Made by a program: the position numbers and the translations under genes. Positions 44,704-54,388 of a DNA stretch of 64,000 nt are shown here, piece after piece. Each line of letters opens with the position of its first letter. Positions within the stretch are counted from its first letter, which is position 1. The stretch lies in assembly GCF_020829665.1 (NCBI RefSeq), contig NZ_JAIVFT010000004.1, positions 131,613 through 195,612 on the forward strand, given 5' to 3'. The stretch comes from Nostoc sp. CHAB 5824. Its GTDB lineage: Bacteria > Cyanobacteriota > Cyanobacteriia > Cyanobacteriales > Nostocaceae. The notes under the pieces were generated by a model, which saw only the letters and a program-made list of their open reading frames with translations, searched no databases and was not told the DNA's origin.

Positions 44704-45969
44704 TCAATCCCGCTGATAGTATTGTGCCGCTTGTGACATATTAAATTGTAGTAGCTTCTCCTCTCCCAACTTATATTGGAAACTCGGCTTCAAAGGCGAA
44801 ATATTCAAACTGCGAATAATTTCCGCCGCCACAGTCTTTGCTAATAACGGTGGTACAGAGTTACCGACTTGCCTAAATCCATGCCATTTGGTTACATGAA
44901 ATCTAAACCAATCTGGGTAAGAATGCAATCTTGCCGCTTCCCTGACTGTGATACAACGGGGCGTAAATGGGTGAATCGGTCTAGGAGATGTGAAAGAACC
45001 CCTATACTTGTCTGTTCCGGCTCTTAAAGTATTACAGACACCAGCAGGGTGCAGCTTATAAAAACGACTAATTTTTTCTCTCTCGCCTTGTTGTGTCTGC
45101 TGAAAACGTTGAATAGTTTCTGCGGAGTGTTTTGTTCTTAAACTTGAAGAAAGTATTCGTAAATCATATTCACGTTTGTAAGAATAATCATCGTCTAGGC
45201 ATTTGATACCGCGGAGTACAAGAGCATAGTTGCTAGGCTTTCCGTATTTTGCTATCACCCAGTTTCTTGTTAGTAACTCCGGATATTTTTCTATCTCCGG
45301 TAAATCTCCAATTGCATCCCATACTGTAGGACTCAATGGGATATCAGATATTTGTTTAGAAGTTAAATTATTTGGTAATGCTTGTTTAGTAATCGGCTGA
45401 GGATATTTCGCTAACTCTACATCCTCTCTTGCACCTATGAGAAATAATCTTTCACGAGACTGTGGTACTCCATAATTTGCAGCGTTGAGAATTTGGTAAT
45501 TTTCTTCTACTTTATAGCCGTAAGTTTTAAACTCGTTAATTAAGCTTTGGAGGATTTGTTTATGTTCGCCAACTGCGATCCCCCGGACATTTTCCATCAC
45601 AAAGAATTTTGGTTTTAGCTCAAAAACCAATCGATGAAAGTGAAATACCAAAGAGTTTCGTGGATCATCAACAGCCCGTTTACCAATTAGAGAAAATCCT
45701 TGACATGGTGAGCCACAAATTACCACATCAATTTCACGATCGCCAATTTCAGACTGATTTCTAATTTCTTCCCCGGTTGTATCCACAACACTTTTACATA
45801 ACACTGAACAATAAGGGAAGTTAAATTGATGTGTTGCACAGTGGATAGGGTCAATTTCCACAGACGCTAGCACATCAAAGCCAGCTTGTTCAAAACCAAG
45901 AGTCATACCGCCCGCACCGGCGAATAAGTCAACTGCGATCGCTCGTTGTTTTCTCATCTCATGAGCCAT
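44704..45969 (-). CDS. DNA (cytosine-5-)-methyltransferase, orphan
   Basis: About 421 residues from ATG 45969 (TTG 45975 and ATG 45957 are alternatives). C5-MTase motifs: I VDLFAGAGGMTLGFEQAG; IV VICGSPCQGFSLIG with the catalytic Cys; VI FFVMENVRG; VIII NYGVPQSRERLF; X GFRQVGNSVPPLLA. No restriction enzyme lies next to it. Anabaena and Synechocystis carry orphan enzymes of this kind, one of which methylates CGATCG, the core of HIP1; that specificity is only a suggestion here. Confidence 0.92.
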   Translation of the reverse strand: MAHEMRKQRAIAVDLFAGAGGMTLGFEQAGFDVLASVEIDPIHCATHQFNFPYCSVLCKSVVDTTGEEIRNQSEIGDREIDVVICGSPCQGFSLIGKRAVDDPRNSLVFHFHRLVFELKPKFFVMENVRGIAVGEHKQILQSLINEFKTYGYKVEENYQILNAANYGVPQSRERLFLIGAREDVELAKYPQPITKQALPNNLTSKQISDIPLSPTVWDAIGDLPEIEKYPELLTRNWVIAKYGKPSNYALVLRGIKCLDDDYSYKREYDLRILSSSLRTKHSAETIQRFQQTQQGEREKISRFYKLHPAGVCNTLRAGTDKYRGSFTSPRPIHPFTPRCITVREAARLHSYPDWFRFHVTKWHGFRQVGNSVPPLLAKTVAAEIIRSLNISPLKPSFQYKLGEEKLLQFNMSQAAQYYQRD

Positions 45970-46135
45970 GACCAAGTAATTATTAATTCATAATTTATAA
46001 TTCATAATTTAAGGTCAAATCTGTAGGATTTCTCAATGGAGACATAGAAACTACGAAGGATCAATGTTTCAAGCCAGCGACTTCAGTCGTGGAGTCTTAA
46101 ATTATGAATTAAAATGAGTTCCCTCAATTTAAAAT

Positions 46136-47305
46136 CTAAACTCTCAAATTTGGTAGCATTTGTAAAATTTCTTGAGCAGCGCGATCGCACACGCCAACTT
46201 CTCCCAAACTTTGCCGCATTTCTTCATAATCTGCCAAAGTTTGCTCTCTGCGACTGGGATTGAGTAGCAGTTCCATCGCTGCTTGGATAATATTCTCTGG
46301 TGTGGCTTGCTCTTGTAAAAATTCTGGCACAATTGGCTTCATCACTACTAAATTGGGTGGCGATGCAAAGGTTACAGAACCTTTGAGGATTTTACGACCT
46401 ATCCAAGCAGTCAGAGGACTTAGGCGGTAAACTACAACTTGCGGCACGTTTAACAGAGCAAGTTCTAGGTTGACAGTACCAGATTTGCTAATCGCTAAAT
46501 CAGCCGCAGCAAAAACTTCCTTTTGTTGACCTGATAGGACTGTAGCTTGCAAACCGTAACGCTCAATAGCCTCCTCAATTGGCTGTCTATAGACTTCCAG
46601 CGACAGGGGAATCCAAAAATGAACTTCGGGTAATTTAGCTTGAATAGTTTGGGCAGCTTGAAAAATAATTGGTAAAAGATATTTTAGTTCTTGGCGACGA
46701 GAAGCGGGGAGGAGTGCGATCGCAATTTGTTCTGGTGCAATCCCCAATGTTGCACGGGCTGCTTGGCGGCTAGGAGCGTCTTGCATTCGATCAACCAAAG
46801 GATGCCCTACCCAAGTAACTTCTGCCCCTTTCTCACGAAAATAACGGGCTTCCTGTGGGAAAATTGCCAACAGCTTGTCTGTAAAACCAACAATCCGGTT
46901 AGTTCTACGCAAACTTATTGACCAAGCCCACTCTTGGGGAGCAATGTAATACACCACAGGCACATCTGGTAATTGCTGTTTCATATAAGTCCCAATTTCC
47001 AGATTAGGAGTCATATAATCGATCAGCACCACTAAGTCAGGTGGATTTTGTTTTAAGAAAGCGATCGCCTGACGTTGCACCTGGAGAGTTGGTAAAATAT
47101 AAGGCAGCCCTTCTAGAATACCCATTGAGCCAATACTACTGGTATTTCCCAACAGAATTGCCCCAGCCTCTACCATTTTTTCGCCACCCAGCGCCACAAT
47201 CTCTAATTCCAACCCAATCGCCACAGCTTGACGCTTCAACGCTGTAATTAGCAGCGACCCTTGTAAATCGCCAGATACTTCGCCAGTGCTGATAAATATC
47301 CGCAT
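46136..47305 (-). CDS. lpxB: Lipid-A-disaccharide synthase
   Basis: 389 residues. FISTGEVSGDLQGSLL at the start, VVYYIAPQEWAW and GHPLVD in the middle, and ISKSGTVNLELALLNVPQVV near the end are the GT19 signatures. It joins UDP-diacylglucosamine to lipid X to form the lipid A disaccharide at the inner membrane. Last gene of the purC-omp85-lpxC-fabZ-lpxA-lpxB run on the minus strand. Confidence 0.96.
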   Translation of the reverse strand: MRIFISTGEVSGDLQGSLLITALKRQAVAIGLELEIVALGGEKMVEAGAILLGNTSSIGSMGILEGLPYILPTLQVQRQAIAFLKQNPPDLVVLIDYMTPNLEIGTYMKQQLPDVPVVYYIAPQEWAWSISLRRTNRIVGFTDKLLAIFPQEARYFREKGAEVTWVGHPLVDRMQDAPSRQAARATLGIAPEQIAIALLPASRRQELKYLLPIIFQAAQTIQAKLPEVHFWIPLSLEVYRQPIEEAIERYGLQATVLSGQQKEVFAAADLAISKSGTVNLELALLNVPQVVVYRLSPLTAWIGRKILKGSVTFASPPNLVVMKPIVPEFLQEQATPENIIQAAMELLLNPSRREQTLADYEEMRQSLGEVGVCDRAAQEILQMLPNLRV

Positions 47306-47406
47306 TTGATAATTGGTAATTAGTAAAAATTTAGGAGTGAGTAGTTAGTAGTCAGGAGTTAGGAGTTAAAAATTTAATTCATAACTCATAACTCCTAATT
47401 CAAATC

Positions 47407-48225
47407 TCACGATTCATCACTCGCGCTTTTTTTCCCCTTACCGGGAATTAAACCACGCCTTCCTGGCATCTGAGAAAGTAGCAGGAAGCGTCGCAGATGT
47501 TGCAATTCTTCGCTATCTCCTAACAGTTCCAGTTGTTCCAAGGCATCCTTAAAGGGCAAATCAGAACGGTAGAGAATGCGGAAGGCTTTTTTCAGCATTT
47601 GCAAATCTGTTGAGTCCATACCAGACCGTTTAAGTCCGACAAGGTTGAGGGTTCGTACCCGTGCTGGATTTCCCTCCACTAACATATATGGGGCCACATC
47701 TCGGTCAATTCGTGCCATGCCTCCTACCATTGCCTGTCTACCAATATGCACAAATTGATGGACACCTAAAACCCCACTTAGCCTAGCGCGTGACTCTATA
47801 TGGACATGACCTGCTAACGCCACAGAGTTAGCAATCACTACCTGGTCTTCAATCACGCAGTTATGAGCCACATGGACATAAGCCATCAGTAGGTTACCAT
47901 CGCCAATCACAGTTGCTTCACCAGCACCAGTCGCGCGGTTAATGGTAACGTACTCACGAATCAAGTTGTTATCACCAATTTTGACCCAGGTTGGTTCTCC
48001 CACAAACTTGAGATCCTGGGGTTCCATGCCGATGGCTGCACCTGTAAAAATCTGATTTTGCGCCCCAATTTCACAAGGCCCCTCTAGCACTGCATGAGCG
48101 CCGATTATTGTTTCAGGGCCCACTTTGACATGCGCTCCAATCACAGCATAGGCACCGACTTGCACTGTATGGTGGAGTTCCGATTTCGGATGAATTACAG
48201 CAGTTGGATGAATTAGCGTTTTCAA
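47407..48225 (-). CDS. lpxA: UDP-N-acetylglucosamine O-acyltransferase
   Basis: 272 residues when started at the TTG at 48225, which has a GGAG site 8 bases upstream and begins LKTLIHPTAVIHPKS, the normal LpxA start. The longer frame to 48429 would add 68 residues unlike LpxA. Left-handed beta-helix hexapeptide repeats (IHPTAVI, VGAYAVIGAHVKVG, IGAHAVLEG), the catalytic His in VHVAHNCVIE, and the C-terminal helical domain are complete. It transfers the first acyl chain in lipid A synthesis. Confidence 0.94.
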   Translation of the reverse strand: MKTLIHPTAVIHPKSELHHTVQVGAYAVIGAHVKVGPETIIGAHAVLEGPCEIGAQNQIFTGAAIGMEPQDLKFVGEPTWVKIGDNNLIREYVTINRATGAGEATVIGDGNLLMAYVHVAHNCVIEDQVVIANSVALAGHVHIESRARLSGVLGVHQFVHIGRQAMVGGMARIDRDVAPYMLVEGNPARVRTLNLVGLKRSGMDSTDLQMLKKAFRILYRSDLPFKDALEQLELLGDSEELQHLRRFLLLSQMPGRRGLIPGKGKKSASDES

Positions 48226-48530
48226 GGGTGAATCTCCAGAACTGTCTTGATAAGTCAGCGCCAGGTAGGGTTTTTCAGGCAGCGTGTTACTCTGGTTAAA
48301 AGAGTTGTACAGACTGCTGTCCCATCGAGGCGACTGGTAGAGCGTGAGTATTTCAGTGAACGAAAGTGTCGGGCAAAGCAAGTTAAGTGTGTTCGAGTAG
48401 CATCTCGTAAAGAGGGCGTCGAAAATCAAAAAATTATCAAATGCTGTTGTGGATTTTTTTTAACTGCGATCCTTTTTTAGGATTCAGTAAGGGCATTTCA
48501 CGGCTATGCCAATACCACGAAAGCAAACTT

Positions 48531-49103
48531 TTAGTTAACTAGAGAAAACATTAATTCCCCTTCACAAGCAAGTTGACCGTCAACTTCGGCACGACCTTGC
48601 ATCTTACCGAAACGACGTTGTTTTACCCATAACAGTTCCACCGTCATTACTAGTTGATCTCCCGGTACAACCTGGCGGCGAAAGCGGACTTTATCGATAC
48701 CAGCAAAGACGAACAGTCCGTCTTCTACCGGAGACATTTGAGTTAGAACAATGCCCCCAACTTGTGCCATTGCTTCGATAATTAGCACCCCTGGCATCAG
48801 TGGACGTCCAGGGAAATGTCCAGGGAAATGGGGTTCGTTGATAGTCACATTTTTAACACCAACTGCTTTTTTACCTGGAAGGTAGTCAATTATTTTGTCT
48901 ACAAGTAAAAATGGGTAGCGGTGGGGTAACAATTTCTGAATTTCTTCAGATGTAAAGGTTGTTTTAATCTCAGATAGGATTGTAGTCTCATTTATAGTCT
49001 GTGGTTCGGTAGATGTAGGTGTAGTCGTATCGATGGTATTCACTTCAGTAAGGATTGACATTGGCCGTGTGGTTAATTTTTTATCTGAAAGTTGAGTAGG
49101 CAA
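48531..49103 (-). CDS. fabZ: (3R)-hydroxyacyl-ACP dehydratase
   Basis: 190 residues from the first start, longer than the usual 150 because of a Thr-rich N-terminus; an internal ATG at codon 15 (MSILTEVNT) is also possible. Hotdog fold with [32 protein letters not shown] (catalytic His) and [10 protein letters not shown] (Glu). It works in fatty acid elongation and sits between lpxC and lpxA, as often in lipid A clusters. Confidence 0.95.
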   Translation of the reverse strand: MPTQLSDKKLTTRPMSILTEVNTIDTTTPTSTEPQTINETTILSEIKTTFTSEEIQKLLPHRYPFLLVDKIIDYLPGKKAVGVKNVTINEPHFPGHFPGRPLMPGVLIIEAMAQVGGIVLTQMSPVEDGLFVFAGIDKVRFRRQVVPGDQLVMTVELLWVKQRRFGKMQGRAEVDGQLACEGELMFSLVN

Positions 49104-49149
49104 GCGTATATCGAAAGCCTTAATAATCCTGAATTGTAAACTTTAGCTC

Positions 49150-49281
49150 AAATCCCTTCGAGTGAGGCTCGTTCGCCTTTGGCGTCTCTCCTTCTCCCTT
49201 TGAGGGAAGACTCGCTAACGCTGCGCTAACAGCAGTCACTTCAAGTCGGGAAACCCGCCCACCGCGCTGCTTCACTAAAAT
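49150..49281. repeat. Dispersed repeats between fabZ and lpxC
   Basis: Contains gaggctcgttcgcctttggcg, cgctaacgctgcgctaac and aagtcgggaaacccgcccac, which are short repeat types common in Nostoc intergenic DNA. No gene seen. Confidence 0.6.
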
Positions 49282-50133
49282 CTAAAATCCAGAAGAATCT
49301 AAAATTTTCTGAGCCAGTTGAATGTGTAAATTATGGCTGGCTTTATACGCTAAGAAATGAGCATTAGGAAAAGTTCCTAGTAAACTTAAATCTCCTACTA
49401 AATCCAAGATTTTATGACGGACTGGCTCATTTGCAAATCTTAATGGTGGATTTAGCCAGCCTTCTGATCCACAAACGAGTGCATTATCTAAACTGCCACC
49501 TTTAATTAACCCTGTTTTTTGTAAGTGTTCAATTTGATGCAGTAATCCAAAAGTACGGGCGGGAGCAATTTCTGCAGCAAAGCTAGCAGAAGATTTTGCT
49601 AGTTCAGCGGTTGGTGACCAACTGTGCCATTGATTACTAATAGCGGGCAGGTCAAAATCAATACCGTAACTAAAGCGGGTTTCTGGTGCTGGGAGGGCAC
49701 ATACAAAGGCATCCCCTTGATAGACCCATATTGGTTCTGTAATAGCCAAGAGAACTTGGTTGTTAACGGGTTGTGTTACTAAGCCAACTTGGGCAATGTT
49801 GGCTGTCCACACACTTGCTGAACCATCTAAAAGTGGGACTTCTGACCCATCAATTTCAATCCGGGCATTATCCACGCCCATACCTGAAAGTGCTGCCAAT
49901 AAATGCTCTACCGTGCGGACATGTACCTCACCCTTGCCCAACTGAGTTGAGAGAACAGTGTGACTAACTGCCGCAACTTGGGCTGGAATGATCGGTAAAT
50001 CCGGTAAATCCACCCGTACAAAGTAGCGTCCATTTCCTACCTCAGCTGGTAGTATCCGCACCTGGGTACTCACACCGCTATGCAATCCCACCCCTATTTG
50101 GGTGATTTGGGCTGCTAGAGTGTGCTGTTGCAT
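49282..50133 (-). CDS. lpxC: UDP-3-O-acyl-N-acetylglucosamine deacetylase
   Basis: 283 residues. IGVGLHSG at the N-terminus, [20 protein letters not shown] (zinc His), and [15 protein letters not shown] (the HKxxDLxGD zinc and catalytic set). It makes the committed deacetylation in lipid A synthesis. It lies 211 bp after omp85. Confidence 0.97.
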   Translation of the reverse strand: MQQHTLAAQITQIGVGLHSGVSTQVRILPAEVGNGRYFVRVDLPDLPIIPAQVAAVSHTVLSTQLGKGEVHVRTVEHLLAALSGMGVDNARIEIDGSEVPLLDGSASVWTANIAQVGLVTQPVNNQVLLAITEPIWVYQGDAFVCALPAPETRFSYGIDFDLPAISNQWHSWSPTAELAKSSASFAAEIAPARTFGLLHQIEHLQKTGLIKGGSLDNALVCGSEGWLNPPLRFANEPVRHKILDLVGDLSLLGTFPNAHFLAYKASHNLHIQLAQKILDSSGF

Positions 50134-50295
50134 AGTCTAAAAGTCAGTATATTTTCTTTAGTATTGTTCATCGTCTGTTTTGGTAAAATCCCTGATATTC
50201 CCCTAGAAATGTCATTAATCCCTTTATCGGAACAGTATTGAGGTAAATGTAAAAATTAGCAAGCTAATTAGAAAAACAGAGTTGTCATTAATCCT

Positions 50296-50342
50296 TTGTC
50301 CTTTGTTATTCACCAATGACCAATGACTAATGACTAATGACT
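50296..50342. repeat. Inverted repeat flanking omp85, 3' copy
   Basis: ttgtcctttgttattcacca then atgaccaatgactaatgact. The reverse complement of 52884-52924 is nearly identical, so omp85 lies between inverted repeats of about 41-47 bp. The tatgact units also form a short tandem repeat. Confidence 0.75.
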
Positions 50343-50344
50343 AA

Positions 50345-52840
50345 TTAAAACCTTTCGCCAATACCGAAATTAATCCGGCTATCACCGTCATCGTTGATAC
50401 CGTAGTCAATACGAATTGGCCCCAATGGAGACTGGACGCGAACGCCGAGACCATAGCCGTAGCCACTCCCATTCTTATTGAGTACTTCAGCTGCCTGGGT
50501 ACTAGTTCCCAGATCACTGCCAATATCAAAAAATAGTGCGCCGCTAACTACTGAAAAAACTGGGAACCGATACTCAACTGATGCTTGCACATAAGAGCGT
50601 CCACTACCTAATGCTCCTTCTTCATAACCCCGAACGGAGTTGCTACCGCCAATGGTAAAGGCTTCGTAGGGAGGCAAGTCACCGAAGATGGTTCCCGCTT
50701 GCAGATTAAATGCTAAGGTTTGTGCCCCTTTGCTAAGGCTAATCAATTGGACGGGTAAATATCGGCTGTAGCTACCCCGCAATCTGGTAAGGAAAATATT
50801 GCCTTGTCCCACAGGCAGCGACTGATCTACCCCAAAGCGGAGATAAGAACCGCTAGTGGGTTGCAACGGGTTATTACGGAGATCGCGTTGTGCCCCTAGT
50901 TGCAATAGCACCAAATCGTCTTCACCTGAACTAGAGAAAGTAAGTGGAATTTCGCCGCTGGTGCGGTTCCCATCATCGTCAAACACTGCTCCTGTTCTTC
51001 TGAGATTGCCATCGGCATCACGGGCGGAAACTCGTTGATACTGTAAACCGGCTGAGGCTGTCCATACGGAACTTTTGTAAGGATTGGCGGAAAGGGGACG
51101 GGTAAAGGTGACACCGCCACCTAGACGGAGAATGCGGGGGCGATCGCCTTCATCTGTTTGTCCCTGTTGAAATGTCCTAATATCTTCATCTTTGCCATCA
51201 AAAATCAACGAAATGGAACTGCGACGAAAAATATTGGTTGTGTAGGAAGTCCGGTACGGATCTCCGGCAATCCAAGGGTCTGTAAACCGCACGTCAAACA
51301 GCAGTTCCCGTTCCCCTACTTGTACTTCTGCTCCCAGTTTTTGGTTCCTACCGTTCAGGTTTTGCTGTTGATAGCTAACTGTTCCAAAAAGTCCGCTAGC
51401 AGAACTAATCCCTGCCCCAGCCGCAATCGAACCACTGCTACGTTCAGCTACATTCACGACTACATCTACCTTACTGGGGTCAGTACCAGGGTCAAGGGAG
51501 ACATTCACATCTTCAAACAGTCCCAGTCCATACACGCGCTGTAGGTCTTTTTGTACTGTGTTGCGATTGAAGACTTGTCCTGGCTTCAACTCCAATTCTC
51601 GTGTAATGATGTAATCTTGTGTCCGTCCCCGAATCGGTTGTCCTTTCTCGTCTGTCTCCTGACCATCTTTATTGCGGAACCGGACTCTAATATTTTCTAC
51701 TACACCTTCTGCTACTTGCAAGGTAACAACCCCGTTTTCAGAGACTTGCGGCGCTCCAATCACGTTAGCTAGCACGTAACCTTGGTCTTGATACCGCTTG
51801 TTTAACTGCTTGATGCCTTCTTGCAAGTCACGCAAGTTGAGGATTTTGCCATACTGCTCCCGAAATACTTCATCCACAGTATTAGCTGGGAGTACAGAAG
51901 CAACACCAGTACCAGGATTGGCTTGCACTTCTACTTTGCTTAAAACGGGGTTAGGCTGTACAACAAAGCTTACCCGCACTCCCAAGGGGGTATCTTCTGG
52001 CGCTGCTTGCACGTTGGAGAAGAAGCCAGTACCAAAGATAGCGTTAATATCTTCTTGCAGTTGGCTGCGGGTTGTCGTTCGTCCTGGTTGGGTACGAATT
52101 ACTCTATAAACTTGGTCTTCCAGTTCTGGTGATAGTTGCCCAGCCTGCGATCTAATTACTACTTCTGACACTAGTACGCGAGGATCATTCGCTTCTGGGG
52201 CTGTTGGGGCTGTGTTGGGTTGAGTATTTCCCGGAGTTGTCGGCGGGTTAACATTCTGCGGACTTGGAGTTGCGCCTGGGCTTGGGGTAGGTGTTCTTTG
52301 TTGACTAGCTGGGGGTGGAATGTCTGGAGCGGCAGATGGTTCTGGAGTTGTGGGTAATAAAGGTTCCGTTGTCGGTGGATTGACATTTTCTGGAACTGGA
52401 GTTGTCTCAGGAGTAGGGGAAAGCGTTGGTTGTTGAATATCTGGCGGTGGAATGTCTGGAGCCGGAGAGGGCTGTTGAGTAGGGTTGGTGGGATTGATTT
52501 GAGGGGTTTGTGCAGTTTTTGGCGTTGTGGAGGTTGGCACTATTACCTCTGAGGTCGCGTAGGCGTAGCCCGCCGCAGGCATCGCTGCTGGATTAGCAGG
52601 GTAAACTGCGACAATGCGGGATTTATCCGCCTCCATAACCCTTATGGGATTAAGTTGAGATTCTAGACTTTTACTAGAGTCAACCTGACCAGTGTCCTTT
52701 TCTGGCTGCTGATTTGTTTCTAGTGTCAAAACTTCTGTTGTCTGTTTTGAACTGTTGGCGGCTTCTGCATTTGCACTCAATGAACCGCCCAAAGGGACTG
52801 CAATTGCTACTGCTGCTAGCAATACGGGAGATAAACGCAT
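50345..52840 (-). CDS. omp85: Omp85/BamA family outer-membrane assembly protein
   Basis: 831 residues. Signal peptide (about 1-25), a low-complexity Pro/Thr/Gln-rich linker (about 100-220), three POTRA domains (about 222-470; LVSEVVIRSQAGQL, LSKVEVQANPGT, FNRNTVQKDLQRVYGLGLF) and the 16-strand barrel to GIGERF, ending in Phe. VRGYEEGALGSGR holds the (V/I)RG(Y/F) lid motif. It inserts barrel proteins into the outer membrane; this cluster position (with lpxC, fabZ, lpxA) matches Anabaena. A small dispersed repeat is inserted near the N-terminus (52553-52585). Confidence 0.96.
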   Translation of the reverse strand: MRLSPVLLAAVAIAVPLGGSLSANAEAANSSKQTTEVLTLETNQQPEKDTGQVDSSKSLESQLNPIRVMEADKSRIVAVYPANPAAMPAAGYAYATSEVIVPTSTTPKTAQTPQINPTNPTQQPSPAPDIPPPDIQQPTLSPTPETTPVPENVNPPTTEPLLPTTPEPSAAPDIPPPASQQRTPTPSPGATPSPQNVNPPTTPGNTQPNTAPTAPEANDPRVLVSEVVIRSQAGQLSPELEDQVYRVIRTQPGRTTTRSQLQEDINAIFGTGFFSNVQAAPEDTPLGVRVSFVVQPNPVLSKVEVQANPGTGVASVLPANTVDEVFREQYGKILNLRDLQEGIKQLNKRYQDQGYVLANVIGAPQVSENGVVTLQVAEGVVENIRVRFRNKDGQETDEKGQPIRGRTQDYIITRELELKPGQVFNRNTVQKDLQRVYGLGLFEDVNVSLDPGTDPSKVDVVVNVAERSSGSIAAGAGISSASGLFGTVSYQQQNLNGRNQKLGAEVQVGERELLFDVRFTDPWIAGDPYRTSYTTNIFRRSSISLIFDGKDEDIRTFQQGQTDEGDRPRILRLGGGVTFTRPLSANPYKSSVWTASAGLQYQRVSARDADGNLRRTGAVFDDDGNRTSGEIPLTFSSSGEDDLVLLQLGAQRDLRNNPLQPTSGSYLRFGVDQSLPVGQGNIFLTRLRGSYSRYLPVQLISLSKGAQTLAFNLQAGTIFGDLPPYEAFTIGGSNSVRGYEEGALGSGRSYVQASVEYRFPVFSVVSGALFFDIGSDLGTSTQAAEVLNKNGSGYGYGLGVRVQSPLGPIRIDYGINDDGDSRINFGIGERF
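52553..52585. repeat. Small dispersed repeat inside the omp85 reading frame
   Basis: ggtcgcgtaggcgtagcccg and its continuation is a Nostoc repeat (GCGTAGCCCGCCGCAGGC type). Read in the omp85 frame it gives MPAAGYAYAT (residues 87-96). It is in frame and lies in the variable region between signal peptide and POTRA domains. Confidence 0.75.
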
Positions 52841-52883
52841 TTTACTTATAATTCCTCTTCACGACCACACACACCATCACAAA

Positions 52884-52924
52884 TAGTCATTAGTCATTTG
52901 TCATTGGTGAATAACAAAGGACAA
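52884..52924. repeat. Inverted repeat flanking omp85, 5' copy
   Basis: tagtcattagtcatttgtca then ttggtgaataacaaaggaca; inverted relative to 50296-50342. It lies between purC and omp85. Confidence 0.75.
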
Positions 52925-52954
52925 TCCACACGAGTTTAATTGATTTTTACCCAC

Positions 52955-53692
52955 TTAATTATTACTCTCTACTGCTTTTAGCACTCTTTGTAAAACCTCC
53001 TGGTAGGCATCCTCTACATTTCCTAAGTCCCGACGAAAGCGGTCTTTGTCCATGATCCGGCGGTTTGAGTCCTCTTCTGTGCTATCCCACAAACGGCAGG
53101 TGTCAGGGCTAATTTCATCTGCCAAGAGCAACTGCTGTTGTGAGTCCAAACCAAACTCTAGTTTGAAGTCTACTAGGGTAATGCCGCAACGCTGCCAAAA
53201 ATTCTTGAGAAATTCGTTGATTTGCAATGCTAGATGTGTAATTGCGTCTACTTGTTCCGCAGTCGCTAGTTCTAGCAGGTACAGGCGATCGCGTGTCAGC
53301 AATGGATCTCCTAACTGATCGTTTTTGTAATAAAATTCAACCAAAGGCTGTTTCAGAATTGTACCCACTGGTAACCCTGTCTGCTGACACAGACTGCCAG
53401 CAGCAATATTTCTGATAACTACTTCTAAGGGTAAAATCTTTACTGCTTTGACCCGCATCTGATTTGGAGTAGGGCTGTCGATAAAGTGAGTCTTTATACC
53501 ATTTGCCTCCAACTGTTTAAAAAGCTGGCTGGAAATGCTACAATTAATTTTTCCCTTCTCTTGGATACTGCCACGTTTTTGGGCGTTAAACGCCGTGGCG
53601 TCGTCCTTAAAATCGGCTAACAAGACTTCCGGATCGTTTGTTGTATAGAGAATTTTGGCTTTGCCTTCGTATAACTTGGAATTAACAGACAT
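52955..53692 (-). CDS. purC: Phosphoribosylaminoimidazole-succinocarboxamide synthase (SAICAR synthase)
   Basis: 245 residues. LYEGKAKILY, DDATAFNAQK, MRVKAVKILPLEVVIRNIAA and SPDTCRLWD are the family signatures. ATP-dependent ligation of aspartate to CAIR in purine synthesis. It heads the omp85/lpx run, an association conserved in Anabaena. Confidence 0.97.
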   Translation of the reverse strand: MSVNSKLYEGKAKILYTTNDPEVLLADFKDDATAFNAQKRGSIQEKGKINCSISSQLFKQLEANGIKTHFIDSPTPNQMRVKAVKILPLEVVIRNIAAGSLCQQTGLPVGTILKQPLVEFYYKNDQLGDPLLTRDRLYLLELATAEQVDAITHLALQINEFLKNFWQRCGITLVDFKLEFGLDSQQQLLLADEISPDTCRLWDSTEEDSNRRIMDKDRFRRDLGNVEDAYQEVLQRVLKAVESNN

Positions 53693-54388
53693 GATGGCAG
53701 GTAAAGTTCTAGACGATGGACAAAAGCTGTCCTTTGAGGCTTCACCATTTTATCTTTAGTTATTAACTATTAGCCATTGGTGATTATTTTAAGAGGCTGC
53801 GGGGACACGGTTAATTGGGCAAAGGTCTATGTCAGCAGTCCCTAATGCGGGTAGAGCGCAGACGGGCACCGAGGAAAATCTTCTTTCTCTTTTTGACCAC
53901 TGGTCAACAAAAAGTTGCTAAAGATTGACAACTAAATCTCTAACTTTTAACAGACGACAATTCGCTTTAACGCATAGTATGTTTGTCTAAGTAGTTTTAC
54001 CCGAAAAAATTGTACTTATTTTTGCAATCATCATTATTGAATAATACGAGTATCTTTTAGCAATTTGTAACTCAGGGTTTAAACTGAAGGTAATTACAAT
54101 TAGAACTTCATAAATTAAGATGAAATAAATGGACATCTCTTAGGGAAGTCAAATATTCTTTTTAGTCACTTTAGCAAAAACTTTTTTTGTAACATTTATA
54201 AAAAAAGTATTTCCAGCTTTATCTTCTAGTCTCAAAATCTGAATCAACCAATTCCTCCATCACCAATTGGAAAAGGAGTTAGATGATTTGATTTTTCCCA
54301 GTCTGACAAAAGAAAGATTAGGTTAGCTAGTGATTCAGCTTTAGAGATTCAAACACAAAGGAAGTTGAAGAAATTGGAGAACAAAATA
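53693..54388. other. 696-bp gene-free region with a GC-rich island and a palindrome
   Basis: Nothing coding can be supported. 53791-53905 is richer in G+C than its surroundings (for example gcggggacacgg, gcagacgggcaccg) and ends in a pyrimidine run cttctttctcttttt, so a small RNA is possible but no known family fits. TTGACCActGGTCAA at about 53917-53931 is palindromic. The rest is AT-rich and includes a likely leader for the gene at 54389. Confidence 0.4.

Noticed and set aside
48226..48429. N-terminal extension of LpxA
   Set aside because: Not LpxA-like; the TTG start at 48225 has a ribosome site and gives normal length.
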